Below the pieces are notes generated by a model. The model searched no databases and had not been told where the DNA came from. It was given only the letters and a program-made list of their open reading frames with translations. A DNA stretch of 64,000 bases from Macrocystis pyrifera (taxonomy: Eukaryota; Sar; Phaeophyceae; Laminariales; Laminariaceae): positions 10,324,055 to 10,388,054 of the forward strand of contig JASSKH010000027.1 in NCBI GenBank assembly GCA_031763025.1, read 5' to 3'. The translations under genes and the position numbers were made by a program. This document shows, in pieces, positions 45,136 through 57,766 of this stretch (its first letter is position 1; each line of letters opens with the position of its first letter).

Positions 45136-45494
45136 TGCAAGGCTAAAAATAGGTCTATATTTCAACAGAAGACAGCAGGCTGTGACTCCTTGCCTCGCCG
45201 CCCACCAACACTAAAACGGGTACGTATTACAAGGCCAAAACATACCGGTTTGACCCTTGACGGACCGCCCTCACACCAAAACAAGTACTGTGAGGCTAAA
45301 AGACGCCTTCACGCGCCGCGCCCAAAAAGGCCGCTCTCCTCTCTATATACCACGATGTCCGGGAACGTAAGCTCTGTTAGATATTCGCTTCAGAGTCCAA
45401 GCGGGTACTACTTAGCCGGCTAGAGTCACACCATGCTTGCCTGCCTGCACCCGCAGCACAACACGGAAGAACAAAAGCTCGGTCAACTCGACTA

Positions 45495-45773
45495 ATAAAT
45501 AGGACCAAAAATATTGTTTGTAAAAATAGGTAAATACTTCTTCTAGGCGTTGTGCGAAGAGCTGTCTATTGGTTGCAGTTTGAAGAAGAAAGGTTGTTTG
45601 GCTGTTCGGCTGTTTCAAAGAAGAAGTGCTGTTTGCGAAGAGCTGTCTATCAGTCGGTCTGTCTGCCAAGAGCTAGCAAGTGACAACGACCTCAAAAATC
45701 GTAATTATAGTTGAATTTATATAGGTTTTACTGTGTATCGTAGGTCCTATTTACTATGGACCCCCCCGTAATA
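45495..45773. mobile_element. MITE-A lacking its left end, split by an insertion
   Basis: AAATAGGACC to AAAAATAGGTAAATA (45500-45536), then about 180 bp of unrelated sequence with a repeated GCGAAGAGCTGTCTAT (about 45555 and 45636), then TATAGGTTTTACTGTGTATC to CCCCCGTAA. Confidence 0.75.
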
Positions 45774-46696
45774 GTACTTGTGAAAAAAAAAAAAAAGGTC
45801 CCCGAAATAGCACACTGAATACTCCAGGGCGCAGGTATTTCGAGCAGACACGATCCGGTGGGAAAACACGACAGGCCGGACTCTAAAATACTACTACAAC
45901 AGAAGGCGTAGTTTCACGAGCAGTGTTGTTCCCGTTATTGTTGCGGCCATTTTGGTGGAAAACCCTATTATGGTGAATAAAAATTGCGTCGGATCAGCAG
46001 GGTGCTTTGGTCGGGCCCTGCCGGCGGCTAATGGAGGACTACGATCCGGGTGGGATCAGGTCGGCGTCGGATCAGGGTGTCAAGCCGGAGCGGGAGCGGG
46101 GGCGGTACAAGCAGCGATCTGTGATTCTTTTTGACAGGCTCTTATCTACAAATCTACAAATAGTTCTGACTGACATGCCGCTGGATATACACGTCGAAAC
46201 CGCTTACGTACGGTGCACCCGCGAAAAAAAAACAACACCGCAAACGAGTGAACAGCAGTAGTGAACAGTAAACCGTGCAGGCGGCACATGTTGAATTAAT
46301 GTTTCCCGTTTAGGACTTCAACAGGGGAAAAGCATGGGCAAAAAACAGATTACGAATATTTTCGACTTTTAATGGGAAAATAAATTAAGCTGGAGCTGTG
46401 CAACCGAGTTTTTTCCCGAAAATCTCATCTTTGCAAGCTGGCAAATATTTTAAAAAAATTACCAGGCACCAAAAACACCTCAGCTGCAAGACCGAAACGT
46501 TGATATTAATCATCCAAATTCGTCTTCGCAAAAGCTTTGGTGTGATACTTCGACCGCGCGTGCTCGGGGAGTTGTTGTTGTTGTTGTCTTTGTTCAATTA
46601 ATAATAACATTACCTCGTCGCAACAATGCAAGCCGTGGTCACATGACATGCTCCAAAAATTCTGGAGGGAAGGAATAGTGCCAAGCACACGAGTGT
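45774..46696. other. Unassigned interval
   Basis: No repeat family and no convincing exon. A plus frame at 46007-46261 lacks any recognised motif. Confidence 0.4.
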
Positions 46697-46918
46697 ATAT
46701 TTATACAATCGAAAAAACAACAGCTGTGAGTGAGATCGAGCATCTCGTCGAAGCTCATCATCTTTGCAGGCTGGCTGTGTGTCATACTATACTATACTAT
46801 TAATATTAATATTAATAGTGATACTTCCATCGCGATTACTACGGGTTTCAAATGGCCTCATGCAGGAAACACAGTAGTCCGTAGATGAGGAACAGACAAA
46901 GTCTGAAGCTGCAGAGTT
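46697..46918 (+). repeat. REP-E copy 3
   Basis: ACAGCTGTGAGTGAGATCGA ... ACTTCCATCGCGATTACTAC ... AATGGCCTCATGCAGGAAAC ... TCTGAAGCTGCAGAG. The middle holds three overlapping TATTAATA words (46797-46818). Confidence 0.75.
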
Positions 46919-49592
46919 CAAGGAGCGGGTGTGTCTTATGTGTCTATAATTGGAAAAAAAAAAAATTAATTAAATCTCGAGGTTGCACGTAGCTAGTCAC
47001 GAGTGGGCAATTTTTCCGGTGTGAAATTCGTACCCGGTATTACCGCTTGATAAATACACATTTGGATGCCATCATTACTACTACTGTAGTACCGAGACCC
47101 ATCAAACATTAAGGTCATGCGGCGATATTTTACAATTAACTGGGAAAAACGGGCCACACCAAGCAACGCGGGCCGCTCGAGTAAGACAGTCTCCAGCGCT
47201 AGCACGACACTTTCAAGCACTCATGTCGTGCGCTCACACACTAAACACTCGACAGCGGTGAAAAAAGGTGTGAATCCAACCAACCCCGTCAAGACCTGCC
47301 TGCACCTCCTGTGTATACGTGGACACAACACTTCGGCATTGATTATAAATAGTGTAGACTATTGTTCGCAGCGTGTGTTATGTTCACACCAAACCGTTCT
47401 TCTACGTACCCAAATAAATACATCAGTACACCCCGTGTCTGCCCTGATTCTCCACCCTAAAGAGACTTGCGAGACAGATCGATAAATTAGCAGGTAATAC
47501 ACCAGAGGTACTGGCACATCTCAGTTTGTTTTTTTTTTTCATTTTTCTTTGTACCCCTTTTTTGGTTGGATAGGATATCAAGTACGTACGGAATGCCGAT
47601 AAGTTGTGTACGTGGTATACCAGACGCGTTTGGCCCTCCGATCCCCCTCGCATTCATTCTCTTTTTGTTTTTGCGCCAATGTCGAAATCATGAAATCATG
47701 TCGGTTCGATTTTTCGATTTTTCGTTTATTTATCGTCTATTACATCTGACCAACCAGAGGGTGAATGGATATATTGCAGTGTTGAGATCGAGATCGAATT
47801 GCCGATTCTGATCGCGATTTTCCCGATCTTCCGTATGTCGAGATCGCTTTTTTTTTTTTTTTTCTCTCGGTCCTGAATCGGGATCGAAAAATCGAAGATC
47901 CCTTCAATCTTTCGCTCCCAGGTCAGAAGATGCCTGCCATGGCACATAAAACTTCGTTTATCCCACACCAACGTGGACTCAGAGCAGCACACCAGACAAC
48001 AGACCGCGCGTAGTCGAAAACGAATACCTTTTAACCCTAATGGGACGCGTTTGTTTGTTTTACATGGGAATGTACTTGGATTCACTGTCTTACTGCTTGC
48101 TTGGCACCGACGAAACGGCATAAAAATCGGTGGAATTTCGCGAGATCGCCCATTCTTCCCAAGATCGCCCAGAAGATCGAGATCGTCTTCTTCTGGCCGA
48201 ATTGAGCAATCAATCGCTATCGATTTCAGAGACGATCTCCAACACTGACTGGTATGTTGATACTTGAAAGTATGCCTGGTATACGTACAACGTCATATGG
48301 CAATGGTTTGTTAATAGGAGCTACGACATCATGGCTCGATTTTTGGTATTCCAAACGACACCCGAAATTCCGCTTTCATTTACAGTATTAGATGTTGACA
48401 CCGCACTCACCTCACCTGCACAGCAGACCCGTGCACGGATGTACCATTGTTCTATATTTTCACGAGTATATGTTCATGTCTTGAGTAACTGCGATCCATC
48501 TGTTGGAGCCTTTCGAACTCTCTCCGGCCCTACGTACAAACTCGCACTTTCTCCTCGGTGTCCGACGCCTTATTCGTTCGCGACATTGGTCCATTCTTCA
48601 AGTATTGATATCAACTATCAACACAGGTTGAATTCGGTTCTGGGCATTATAACACGGCAGTATCATACCTTTTTAAACCAAGCCACTATCTATGCTGCTG
48701 CTGCAACCCGGTGAACTTTTTATGTTTGTTTTGCTGCCCCCCCCTCAAAAACAGCACTTGATCCAAAATACTTGAAAAATAATACACCTGCACCAAACGA
48801 AGTAACGATATTTTATACCTGGTATTCTATATTCTGTTATGACTGCTGTGGTCTGGGGACCAAGCGGCGTAAAATATGGAAGTTGATGTGATACCAGGTG
48901 CAGCAGTGTGTCTGACGAGTATTGCTTGTGCAGCATACGTTCGTTCGTACGTTGCGTAATATCTCGGGGGCATTTTTTGTGATGCCAATTTGTTTCGCCA
49001 TAGGGTCTCAAGATTTTATTGCTCGGAGTTTCTGCTTGAGAACATCTGATTTTGTTTTTTATGTTTAATACTCGTACGTGGTTGGTTGCCGCCTTAGACT
49101 TGAAAGAGCCTGCGGTGGCCTGCCGTTCTGCCGTATGGCCTGCTCCATGAAAATATTCGGAACGTCAACATGTTATCCCTCTCGCGACCGAAAAAAAAAA
49201 AACGAGATGTTCGGCCTTAACCCGTCTACTGCTGCAAAAACAGCTCCAACACGATTGTAATCAACTACAGCAGTATTTGTTATATCCCCGACAAGAATGC
49301 GGGTTCAGTCCCTGAGGGAATTTACAACCCTTTTGGCACGGCGAAAACCTATCGACAGCAAATATGTCAGGTATTCTGTCCCCATACGAAGTCTACACAC
49401 AAATATGTGGGGGATGCGGATATTAACCCTTTAAATTTGGACGAGTATGTACGTATATACAATCCATGTACAGCAGCAGTACTACTTGTAGTATTCTTGT
49501 AAATATATATGTACGTCTATTTTTCGCCCCCGGTATTCTACAGCAGTAGTACTGGTGGTACGAACCCTCGAAGGTTGCTGCTATTAATACAA
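46919..49592. other. Gene-free interval with one possible DNA transposon
   Basis: Contains the 47777-48247 element listed separately. A 127-codon plus frame at 48331-48714 is the longest open frame, with no domain recognised; TACCTGGTA words at 48822 and 48893. Confidence 0.45.
47777..48247. mobile_element. Possible hAT-like non-autonomous element
   Basis: Ends CAGTGTTGAGATCGAGATCG and, inverted, CAGTGTTGGAGATCGTCTCT. About 470 bp, rich in GATCG words near both ends. CAGTGTTG is a typical hAT start, but the 8 bp flanks do not match, so no target duplication supports it. Confidence 0.4.
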
Positions 49593-49709
49593 TTACGGCG
49601 CGCCATAGTAAATGGGACCAAATACTGTTAGTAAAAATAGTCAAAATATGGAAATATATGGGTGTTTGTGTGTACCTTAGGTTCTATTAACTACGATGGT
49701 CCTCCGTAA
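49593..49709. mobile_element. MITE-A copy
   Basis: 117 bp. TATTAATA words lie on both sides (49581-49588 and about 49711). Confidence 0.87.
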
Positions 49710-49985
49710 TATTAATAAATGGAGTTGATTCCATGAGTTCGAATCCCGCCGTGGCGAGAAATTCCTTGTTTTCACAAAAACACAAAAACCCAAAGGAATC
49801 AACCGCTCATTGCGCGTACATAGAGTGGGTAGGCGCAATTCGATGCGAGTCGACGGGGGAAGAAAGGGCTGAACCAAGCGGAGGTTTTGTCGAGGTGAAA
49901 AAAAAGGCGCAAACCATAGTGAGGACAGGAGGGCGGAGGAGGAGAGCCTGCTACTGGTATTTGACCCGGATCTGAGCTACGGCTA

Positions 49986-50110
49986 TTACGGGGAACCATA
50001 GTAAATAGGACCAAATATTGTTGATATAAAAATCGGGAAATATATACCAGGTACAGATATATTTTTTGTGTGTACCGTATATAGGTCCTATTTACTATGG
50101 TCCCCCGTAA
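49986..50110. mobile_element. MITE-A copy with TACCAGGTA insertion
   Basis: 125 bp. ATATATAGG is replaced by ATATATACCAGGTACAG (word at 50045-50053), and a second short insertion lies in GTACCGTATATAGGTCC. Confidence 0.87.
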
Positions 50111-50325
50111 TATGAGGGAGACAGAAAAGAAGGGCGAAAATGACCATTGGGAAGAAAAACGTACGTACTCCCTCTCCCCTGGTCGTGTGGATGATCAACA
50201 GCTTATCAAGTTGTCGGACTGCTATACACTCGTAACAGAGTAGCCATGAAATGATGAGCGGCCGCGCTTCCGAGCGCACCCGTGTGGGTAAGGAACAACT
50301 TATCGATTTATCGGACTACGTACTA

Positions 50326-50432
50326 TGACGGGGGACCATAGTAAATAGGACCTACGGTACACACAAAAACCTATATATCTACCTATTTTTGCGGACAATA
50401 TTTGGTCCTACTTACTATGGTCCCCCCCGTAA
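50326..50432. mobile_element. MITE-A copy
   Basis: 107 bp. Left terminus TGACGGGGG, right terminus CCCCCCCGTAA. Confidence 0.86.
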
Positions 50433-50792
50433 TACTACTGAAATAAATGCCGGTACCAGTAGCCATGCAATGATGAGCCGACGCGCTTGCAAGCGCACCC
50501 CGCTGGAAACAGCCGTATGCTATTATTCATCATACCGCCACTGCTGCTGCGTACCGTCAGTCCGCCAACCAGCCGTGAATCAAGGATGCATACTCTGGAA
50601 AAAAAAAAAAGACGAGAGAAAAGCGAAAACCACAAGAAAGACCGACTGACTGTCTGTCTCGCCACTTGTCAACGACAGACCGTCTCGTAAGGTCAATGAG
50701 CACAAGAAAAACAACATCAGATTGATGAAAAAGACATGAAGCCAATCCGGCCCAGCTGCTCTCGTTTTGCTCTCTTTCAACGCATCTACTGC

Positions 50793-51080
50793 TGTAGTAG
50801 ACCTTTATGGGGGTTTTGTGTTCGACGCCTGAAGCCGACCCTCCGACCCGAACCCTGACCCGAACCCTAATGCCAGTGGTCAGTGCTGGGATGCTGTGCT
50901 TGTTAAGACTCTAGGTTGGCTCGGTCGGCGTGGATGCTAAGCTTGGGAAGACTCTAGGTTGACTCGGGATGCTGTGGCTGGGTAAGACTCGAAAGTTGAT
51001 TAAGCCGCGTAAAACATACCCCTAGCCAATCAGAGTGCCTAATTAGCTACCCCAGGAACATCTACTATCAAGGTTTGTCC
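50793..51080. mobile_element. MITE-C copy 2
   Basis: Same interior as 8338-8632 at high similarity. The left end is replaced by a TACTGCTGTA word, and the right inverted end is intact. Confidence 0.85.
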
Positions 51081-51115
51081 ACTACTGGTAGATTGCTACC
51101 GCCTTAAGAATGCGT

Positions 51116-51335
51116 ATGTATGTCGTGTCTGTCGTATCCGATACGATGACATGGCATTGCATTGTCAACCCTGATGACCGCATTACAACGTAGCATCTCC
51201 GATGTGTCGTGGTTTTAAAATAGTGACTATTAATAGTATATTAATAACAGAGCTTGCATCTCTCAGGATGAAGGATCGGCACCGCCTCTATTAACAGGTG
51301 TGCTGGATGTCGACGGGTGTAGAGAAAGAACGGAG
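51116..51335 (+). mobile_element. SINE-2 copy 3
   Basis: Long form; carries TATTAATA words at about 51224 and 51238 and CTATTAACAGG at 51287 inside the otherwise alignable sequence. Confidence 0.7.
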
Positions 51336-51598
51336 AACACCTACAGCTCTCTATTATTAATACTAGTTTTGCTTTTGCAGGATATCTCCCTTGTTTCTCT
51401 CCTCTTTGCTTATTATTGACTCGTGCTCGGGTGGTGTTATTCTTCCTTTTCCGAGTTTTGTATCCCTTCGTTTTACTTTTCATTTTTTTTCTTCATTCTT
51501 TTAATTCCAATCCTTTTTTCATCTTTTTGGTTTTGCATTTATTCTCAGCTGACTATTTCTCTCAATGCGTTTAGGTTCCTCTGGCGTATCTACTTTGT

Positions 51599-51895
51599 AC
51601 CTGTCGTACTCAGGATTATGGCATGAAAGTAGTGTGTTGTCATATCGGCTTGCGAGTACTGCATTGCGATGTACTATGACGGGGGGGGCCATAGTAAACA
51701 GGACCAAAAATTGTTCGTAAAAATAGGCAAATATATAGGCTTTCGTGTGTACCGTAAGTCCTATTTACTATGGCCCCCCGTAATACGAATCTCAGCTGTG
51801 TCCACAAAGCTTGCATCTTTTTCTAGGGTGAACAATCAGCACGAGCATTGGGTATGCTGGATGACGAGTAGAAGAACGGCTCTATGTCAAGAACA
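51599..51895 (+). mobile_element. SINE-2 copy 4, split by MITE-A
   Basis: CTGTCGTACTCAGGATTATG ... then MITE-A at 51677-51783 ... then AAGCTTGCATC, CAGCACGAGCATTGGGTATG and GAGTAGAAGAACGGCTCTAT. Confidence 0.72.
51677..51783. mobile_element. MITE-A copy inside SINE-2
   Basis: 107 bp, TA flanks, inserted in the SINE-2 copy at 51599-51895. Confidence 0.88.
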
Positions 51896-52180
51896 CCACA
51901 CACAGCCCGTGTTCAGTGTTCAGCGCGCTTTGCAAACAGTCAGGGTCCCTCGGCAAACAACAAACAGAAAAACGGTCAACAGCGGAAACCCCTCCCACTC
52001 CACATTCGCTCAGCCCTCTCGAAACAGGAAAAAAAAAAACGCCCACTATTGATAGCGACACTTGCAGTACCGGTAATCCTCGTGCTAACATAATAGCTGT
52101 TGCTGTCATCTCATGAACTCATCGCCACAAAAACGCGCCGTGGTGTGTACATCATGGCCTGTCGTTGCATGCGGCTTTTA

Positions 52181-52285
52181 TTACGGGGGTCCATAGTTAA
52201 TGGGACCAAACTTTGTTAGAAAAAAATACGCAAATATATAGTTTTTATGTACACCATAGGTCCTATTAACTACGGACCTCCGCAA
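52181..52285. mobile_element. MITE-A copy, next to MITE-B
   Basis: 105 bp. Right terminus CGCAA. A MITE-B copy follows 10 bp later. Confidence 0.87.
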
Positions 52286-52295
52286 TAGTTCCTCA

Positions 52296-52385
52296 ATCCT
52301 TTTTAGTGCAGCAGTCCCGTTTCGGGGACAAACTACTCCGAATTTGAGTGATTTGTACCCAAAATCGGACTGCAGTTCTAAATTC
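52296..52385. mobile_element. MITE-B palindrome
   Basis: CCTTTTTAGTGCAGCAGTCC ... AAAATCGGACTGCAGTTCTA. It sits 10 bp from a MITE-A copy. Confidence 0.78.
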
Positions 52386-52891
52386 CGATTAATAATATTC
52401 CGTGAGTCGTGACAGACCGCACACCTCCTGCCATCTAACGAAAAAGAAATTACTGAAGACCGATCGCTGCCTCCCATCGGCCCGGCGGGCCCATCCCAAA
52501 ACTCGACCCGCGGTTTCATCGCGCTCCATCCGACATCCAACCAATCTTGGCCCCTGGCCATCCGCAACAACGTAACGTGTGTACATGCTGTGTGTATGTT
52601 CTTCAAATTAAACCGTTCTTTGTATTTACCCGTCGACATCCAGAAATACTCGTATACGGCTTAAGGTCAAGGCTCCTACTGCTGTAGTGTGTAACATTCA
52701 CCAGAATAATATTTCACCCCCGGCTTCACGCTTTCGCCATCGCCCCCTCGTTCGCTCGCTCGCGCTCAACCCGCTGGAACCAGGGAGGAACAAAAAAACA
52801 AAAAAACTACCAGGTACAAATCAACGGCCGGTCACGTTCGTTCGCAAGAACCTACGGCTATTTCCAGGAAATCCCACCCGGTTCTACCAAA

Positions 52892-53050
52892 GATGTCAGT
52901 GTCAGAGACATGTCAAGCAAGGCAAATCGTGCGCTGTCAAGGGTGTAAGCCCGAGTGTTCCAGACTAGAACATAATGCTTTGGTGTCAGTCAAGCCATGT
53001 CAAGGCAAAGTCGCTGGCTGTCAAGGGGTGAAAATGCTGTCTCCTGACAT
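52892..53050. mobile_element. MITE-D copy 1
   Basis: GATGTCAGTGTCAGAGACAT ... GAAAATGCTGTCTCCTGACA. Inside are inverted TGTCAAGG words and AAATCGTGCGCTGTCAAGGG. Confidence 0.78.
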
Positions 53051-54203
53051 CTTTGCGTTCCACGAGGCATCCCCAGCGGAAATAATATATGAACCATTCT
53101 GACCCAACATATATGAGGAACGTTTGGATTGAACATTTATATCCAAAACGTCACTATAATTCGGGTCAGAGTAATCTCGTACATGTCGTGTAGGTACCTT
53201 TATTGTTGATGGTAAATGCGAGAATAACTGCTACGAAGTATGCGAGAACGCATACAAGGAAAAAAAAAAAAAAATTCAATGACCGTTTTGTTTGTTTTGT
53301 TAAGGCGGTTGTTCGAACGAAGGCCAAAAAGAGAACACACACGAAACAACCAACAAAAACTTCGAAAGACACGACAACAAAAGCCCGTCCTTCTCTCGAA
53401 ACTCTCTTTGTTCCATTATTTTCTGATCGCTTTCGCCTTTACTTGCCCGATCGATACATGCGTAAAAGTAAGAACTGATACGTACAACTACACACGATGT
53501 ACCTCGTATTAACAGCAGTATTATTTTATGTACCAGGCGTATCAGATGATACACCATACATAGCATATCGTATCACATCGTTGTCTCGGGTAAATACGAG
53601 TGAACACTACCAGGCATACGTGGTACCTGGTATATCATATCAGGACAGAGCGTGCGTACGGAAGACATACCGGTAATAAATGCCAAGAAGCATGATCTAC
53701 CAAACAGTGATACGAGAAGTACCATAAGTGAGACCAAGCAAAACCAGCGCCAAGAAACCCACGCGGGGGATTACAGGACAAAAATAAATTCGAGAGTTGT
53801 AACACCGTACTTACTGCTGTAGTTCGTGTGCAAAGCACACCAGACAGTCTTAAAAAGCAATGAACGAAAAAATGGGAAATTCATCCTGGACCAGGTTTCC
53901 TGATTCTTCACCGATCCGCGGACGGCGGCACGAGATCCGTAAAAACATGCAGAAGGCAAAAAACACAAGGGACATTCTGGCCTGCTCAACCAACGTCGTG
54001 AGACTTGAGAGGTCGCTTGTCTGCACAGGAAGCATATGTAACCATATGTACGTAGTGTACTTGGTATGATATATTCGAGGTTCTTACTTGCGAACCCCTC
54101 CCCCCTCCCCCCTACCTAGCTCCAGGGGGGGGAAGGGGGGGTACACACGACATGCTCTTGTATAAAAGGGAGGTAGGAGGATAAAAACAGAACACAAACT
54201 TGG

Positions 54204-54238
<35 letters not shown>

Positions 54239-54419
54239 CAAAACCAATCATCAGAACCTTTTCGAAAACAAAACGCTACTAATAATCAATGAACGACTAT
54301 GAATAGGTATATATACGTACGTACTGCGTTGTGGGTTGGACGACAAGCTTTACTGCTGTTGAATACCTGGTATATATTTGTCTTTCTTCTATTCCGTGAA
54401 ATAACCCACGGGTGAATGT
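53051..54419. other. Gene-free interval
   Basis: A14 at 53260, A31 at 54206-54235, TACCAGGTA-type words near 53533, 53631 and 54366. No gene recognised. Confidence 0.45.
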
Positions 54420-54525
54420 TTGCGGGGGTCCATAGTTAACAGGACCTATGGTACACATAAAAACCTGTATATTTACCCATTTACACTGACAATATTTGGT
54501 CGTATTTACTATGGTCCCCCGTAAT
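54420..54525. mobile_element. MITE-A copy, next to MITE-B
   Basis: 106 bp. Left terminus TTGCGGGGG. A MITE-B copy follows about 20 bp later, repeating the arrangement at 52.2 kb. Confidence 0.86.
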
Positions 54526-54545
54526 ACTATATTCGCACTGCTGTT

Positions 54546-54638
54546 GAACCCTTATAGGACTTTACTCCGTTTTGGGGTAAAAGCACCCAAATTCTGAGTA
54601 GTCAACTCCCCGAACAGGGCTGAGATCCTGAAAAGAGT
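54546..54638. mobile_element. MITE-B palindrome, decayed
   Basis: CCCTTATAGGACTTTACTCC ... CGAACAGGGCTGAGATCCTG. The arm identity is lower than in other copies. Confidence 0.65.
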
Positions 54639-55930
54639 TTGGATACTTCCCCACGGTTCCCTCCCTTTCGAAACTCTGACCCCGGGGTCATATGGCGGAC
54701 ACTTAAGTAAAGCCTTAATTTCTATCGCAAGAGCAAGAAGACTCGAGCAATTTCTTTCCTCGTAAAAACTCGCGTCGACTCGTGCATACAAACTGCTGCA
54801 TCATACCTCGTACGCGGATAATCCGTCCAGAGAACGAGGCCCGGCCGGGGATCACAAACCTTGGAACTAATAAAACACTAGAAAACAAAAAGTTGAAAAA
54901 TTGTTCGTGAGTGACAGCACAGCAGTGTTCGTGAGATTGAGAGCGACCCCTTCGCCTATCGGCCGCGAGACTGTCAAGACACATTAGAGCCCGATTTCAG
55001 CCGGCCGGGCAAGTTCAGATTCCAGCCTTTACTCTGTACCAGTAAATCCTTAATTCCCGATTGTCATCAAGAGCGCGCTCGGGGGTTCACCCAAGCAGAG
55101 TCAACCATAGGTCTCTCGCCCCGACTTCGTGGTACATAGCCGCAGGCATCGGGGGCCTCTCTCTCCCACGGACAAAATCGGGGTTCGATCCCCAAGAACA
55201 GTTCACGCTCTGATACTACTGACTGTTTAATGACAGCACATGCTTCTGTAAGAAGTATTAATAGGGTACGGCGCGGTGCGGTCCTGGGCTGTGCGTCTAC
55301 GCCACGGTAGAGAGCATCAGGGGAAACACCGACGAACGTCACACGGAAGGATTCTCGACCGGCGTATGATCTAGGTGCGCTGCTGACGATTGACGACAAC
55401 ATCTCAAATCGCCCGAAAAGTGCACAGGTACTCGTTCCGTCTTTGTGCTCTTTTCAATTGTTTTCCCTCCCCCCCTCTTCATCCACCCCCCCCCCCCCCC
55501 CCCCCCGCCTCCCCTGGTCTCGGTTTCGTCCGTCGGACCTGCCCGGTGTAGCACCAGCCCAACAAAACAAAACCAAACAACAGACCAAACACATGTTTAC
55601 ACATACACCTAATGTTATGTATATGTATAGATGCACAGCCAGGTACAACAGGTATATACACGGTAAACCAGAATAATACCCGTACATGCCGGTACACGCC
55701 AACACAAAGCGGACTGCAGAAATAAAAAAAGATGAGGCAGGCGCAGGCAAATCTCGCACTACCCAGGAGAAAGACAGCAAAATGAGCTGTCGGCTCCTGG
55801 GTGGCTATCCCAACCTAACCTCTCGGTCGAACCGAAAGAGGGGCGACTAAAGAGGGCCGGCAACTCCATGACATGTAACACGGGCGGAGTGAGAGTCGTG
55901 TTCAATCTGCGTGGTACAGATGGACTATTA
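54639..55930. other. Unassigned interval
   Basis: A GGGGTTCGATCCCC word (55182-55195) resembles a tRNA T arm, but I could not fit an acceptor stem and D arm on either strand. C18 near 55489. Confidence 0.4.
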
Positions 55931-56036
55931 TTTGCGGGGGACCATAGTAAATAGGACCACATATCGTTAGTAAAAATAGGGAAACATATAGGTTTTGGAG
56001 TAAAGAGTAGGTCCTATTTACTATGGTCCTCCGTAA
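55931..56036. mobile_element. MITE-A copy
   Basis: 106 bp with left terminus TTGCGGGGG. Confidence 0.86.
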
Positions 56037-56722
56037 TAATAGAACCGGTACACAAATAAGAAAGTGTATTGGGCGAAAGCTTTTATTATCTAGACCTCCA
56101 AGGAGAAAAAAAAAAAAAAAAAAAAAAAAGACAAGCCAGGCAGAAAAACCAACAAACAGCAAACAACAGCATAAGAAAACAAAAGAACAGAAAAGACACA
56201 CCCGGAAGAAATCCAAACCCACTCGCACACAAACAAAAAGCAACAACAACAACCACAACACCAACAACATCGCCCGCTTGTACTACTCTGCTGAAGGTGT
56301 CACCTCTCCTCCCCGCTGAGGCGAGAGAGCAGCCCAGGGGTCCAAATTCCTCGACACCTTTGTCACGTGCACAATATCAACACGTACAACACGCACACAC
56401 GCACACCAAACTGCCTACCAACATAGACCAGCATGCTGTCGCTGTCGGCCGTTGCACTACTACTACGTCGTGGCAAGCTGCACGGCGTGTGCTTCAGATC
56501 GGTTCGGTTCGGCTGGTTTCGTCCTCCTTTTTCGTGTTCGATTTCAACTGTCTCGTACGTATCGTGTTCGTCTTTTCGAAGTTGTCTGTCCGCAGGTTGA
56601 GACCACTTTTCGGGTTCAAGATGGAGCGAGAGGAATCAACCGACATCACGGCTTAGCCAAGCACGCAACGTCACAAAGGCCAACCCGGCGCACGAAACGT
56701 CACAAACCAGCAGAAAGCAAAA
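56037..56722. other. Unassigned interval
   Basis: A run of 23 at 56106-56129 and an A/C-rich stretch to 56270. The long plus frame across it is composition-driven. Confidence 0.45.
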
Positions 56723-56882
56723 TATGTCAGGAGACAGCATTATCACCCCTTGACAAGACGGCAATTTTGCCTTGACATACATGCCTTGACTGACACCAAA
56801 CTACTAGGTTTTAGTGTGAAACACTCGGCCCTACACACTTGACAGCGCACGATTTGCTTTGCTTGACATGTCTCCTGACATC
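56723..56882. mobile_element. MITE-D copy 2
   Basis: TATGTCAGGAGACAGCATTA ... TTGACATGTCTCCTGACATC, in reverse orientation to copy 1, with TTGACAGCGCACGATTTGC. Confidence 0.78.
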
Positions 56883-57165
56883 TTTGGCAGAGAGGCTCCA
56901 GTCAACGCTTGCCAACAAGCAGCAACGTAGCAGCAGCAGCAGCAGCAGCAGCAGCCGCCGCCGCCGCGGTCGTAACTGGAACCAAAAAATGGTAGGGCAG
57001 CACTCGTTTGCAGCGCACAATACTTGAACAAGTCGCTGCCAGCAAAGCCCCTGCTGCCGCAGAACGCAATACTTGAAACAATTCGCTGCCAGCAGACAGA
57101 GCCCCGGCTGCTGTTTCGATCCACTCGGCCTGATCACTTCCCACCAAGGAAGGGCGGTGGTGGTA

Positions 57166-57289
57166 TTACGGGGGACCATAGTGAATAGGACCAAATATTG
57201 TTAATAATAGGAAAAATAGGAAAATATAAAGGTTTTTGTGTAAACCGTACCAGGTATTAATAGTTCCTATTTAATATGGTTCCCCGTAA
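57166..57289. mobile_element. MITE-A copy with double micro-insertion
   Basis: 124 bp. CCGTAGGTCC reads CCGTACCAGGTATTAATAGTTCC, i.e. TACCAGGTA (57248-57256) overlapping TATTAATA (57255-57262) at a shared TA. Confidence 0.88.
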
Positions 57290-57659
57290 TATTCGACAGG
57301 CAAGGTATGACTACACACCACCAGTACGTCGTTCAAGTGCATACGGCACGCGACATGTGTCAAGAATTTCAGGCTGAGATTTGCTAAATGTAAGAAGTTA
57401 CAGCTCAGCATTTGTGTTCAGCGAGGAACGCCACTCTAAATCCTATATAATAGTCTTCGAGGGCCTATGCTCAAAACGTTGACATCCCAATAAGCCGCGA
57501 GCCTTCGCCAAAATATACATACGAGATTTATTCTCGACTGCTGTCGCGTGCAGTATTCGTACAGTCTACCTGGTACGTGTGTACCAGGTATAATATGACA
57601 GGACATAATATATACCTGGTACCATGGTGCTACCTGGTACAACAAGTATTATACTAAAA

Positions 57660-57766
57660 TTACGGGGGACCATAGTAAATAGGACCAAATATTGTTAGCA
57701 AAAAAATAGTTAAATATATAGGTTTTTGTGTGTACCGAGGGTCCTATTAACTATGGCTCCCCGTAA
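57660..57766. mobile_element. MITE-A copy
   Basis: 107 bp. The left flank has lost its TA (AAAA) and the right flank is TA. Confidence 0.87.

Larger units (their letters stand above)
44440..45330. repeat. Field of GACCGCGGTTTGACC repeats
   Basis: Five or so units of 120-180 bp share GAGACCGCGGTTTGACC, GACTGACCGCCCC, AAACCAGTGTTAT and AGGTCNAAATAGGT segments. Two MITE-B copies (44714, 45048) lie within it. Single related ends (GGTCAAACCGCGGTCTCCTA-like) occur at about 11105 and 43965. Confidence 0.65.

Noticed and set aside
55100..55200. tRNA gene around GGGGTTCGATCCCC
   Set aside because: Only a T-arm-like palindrome is present; no D arm, anticodon arm or matching acceptor stem could be placed on either strand.
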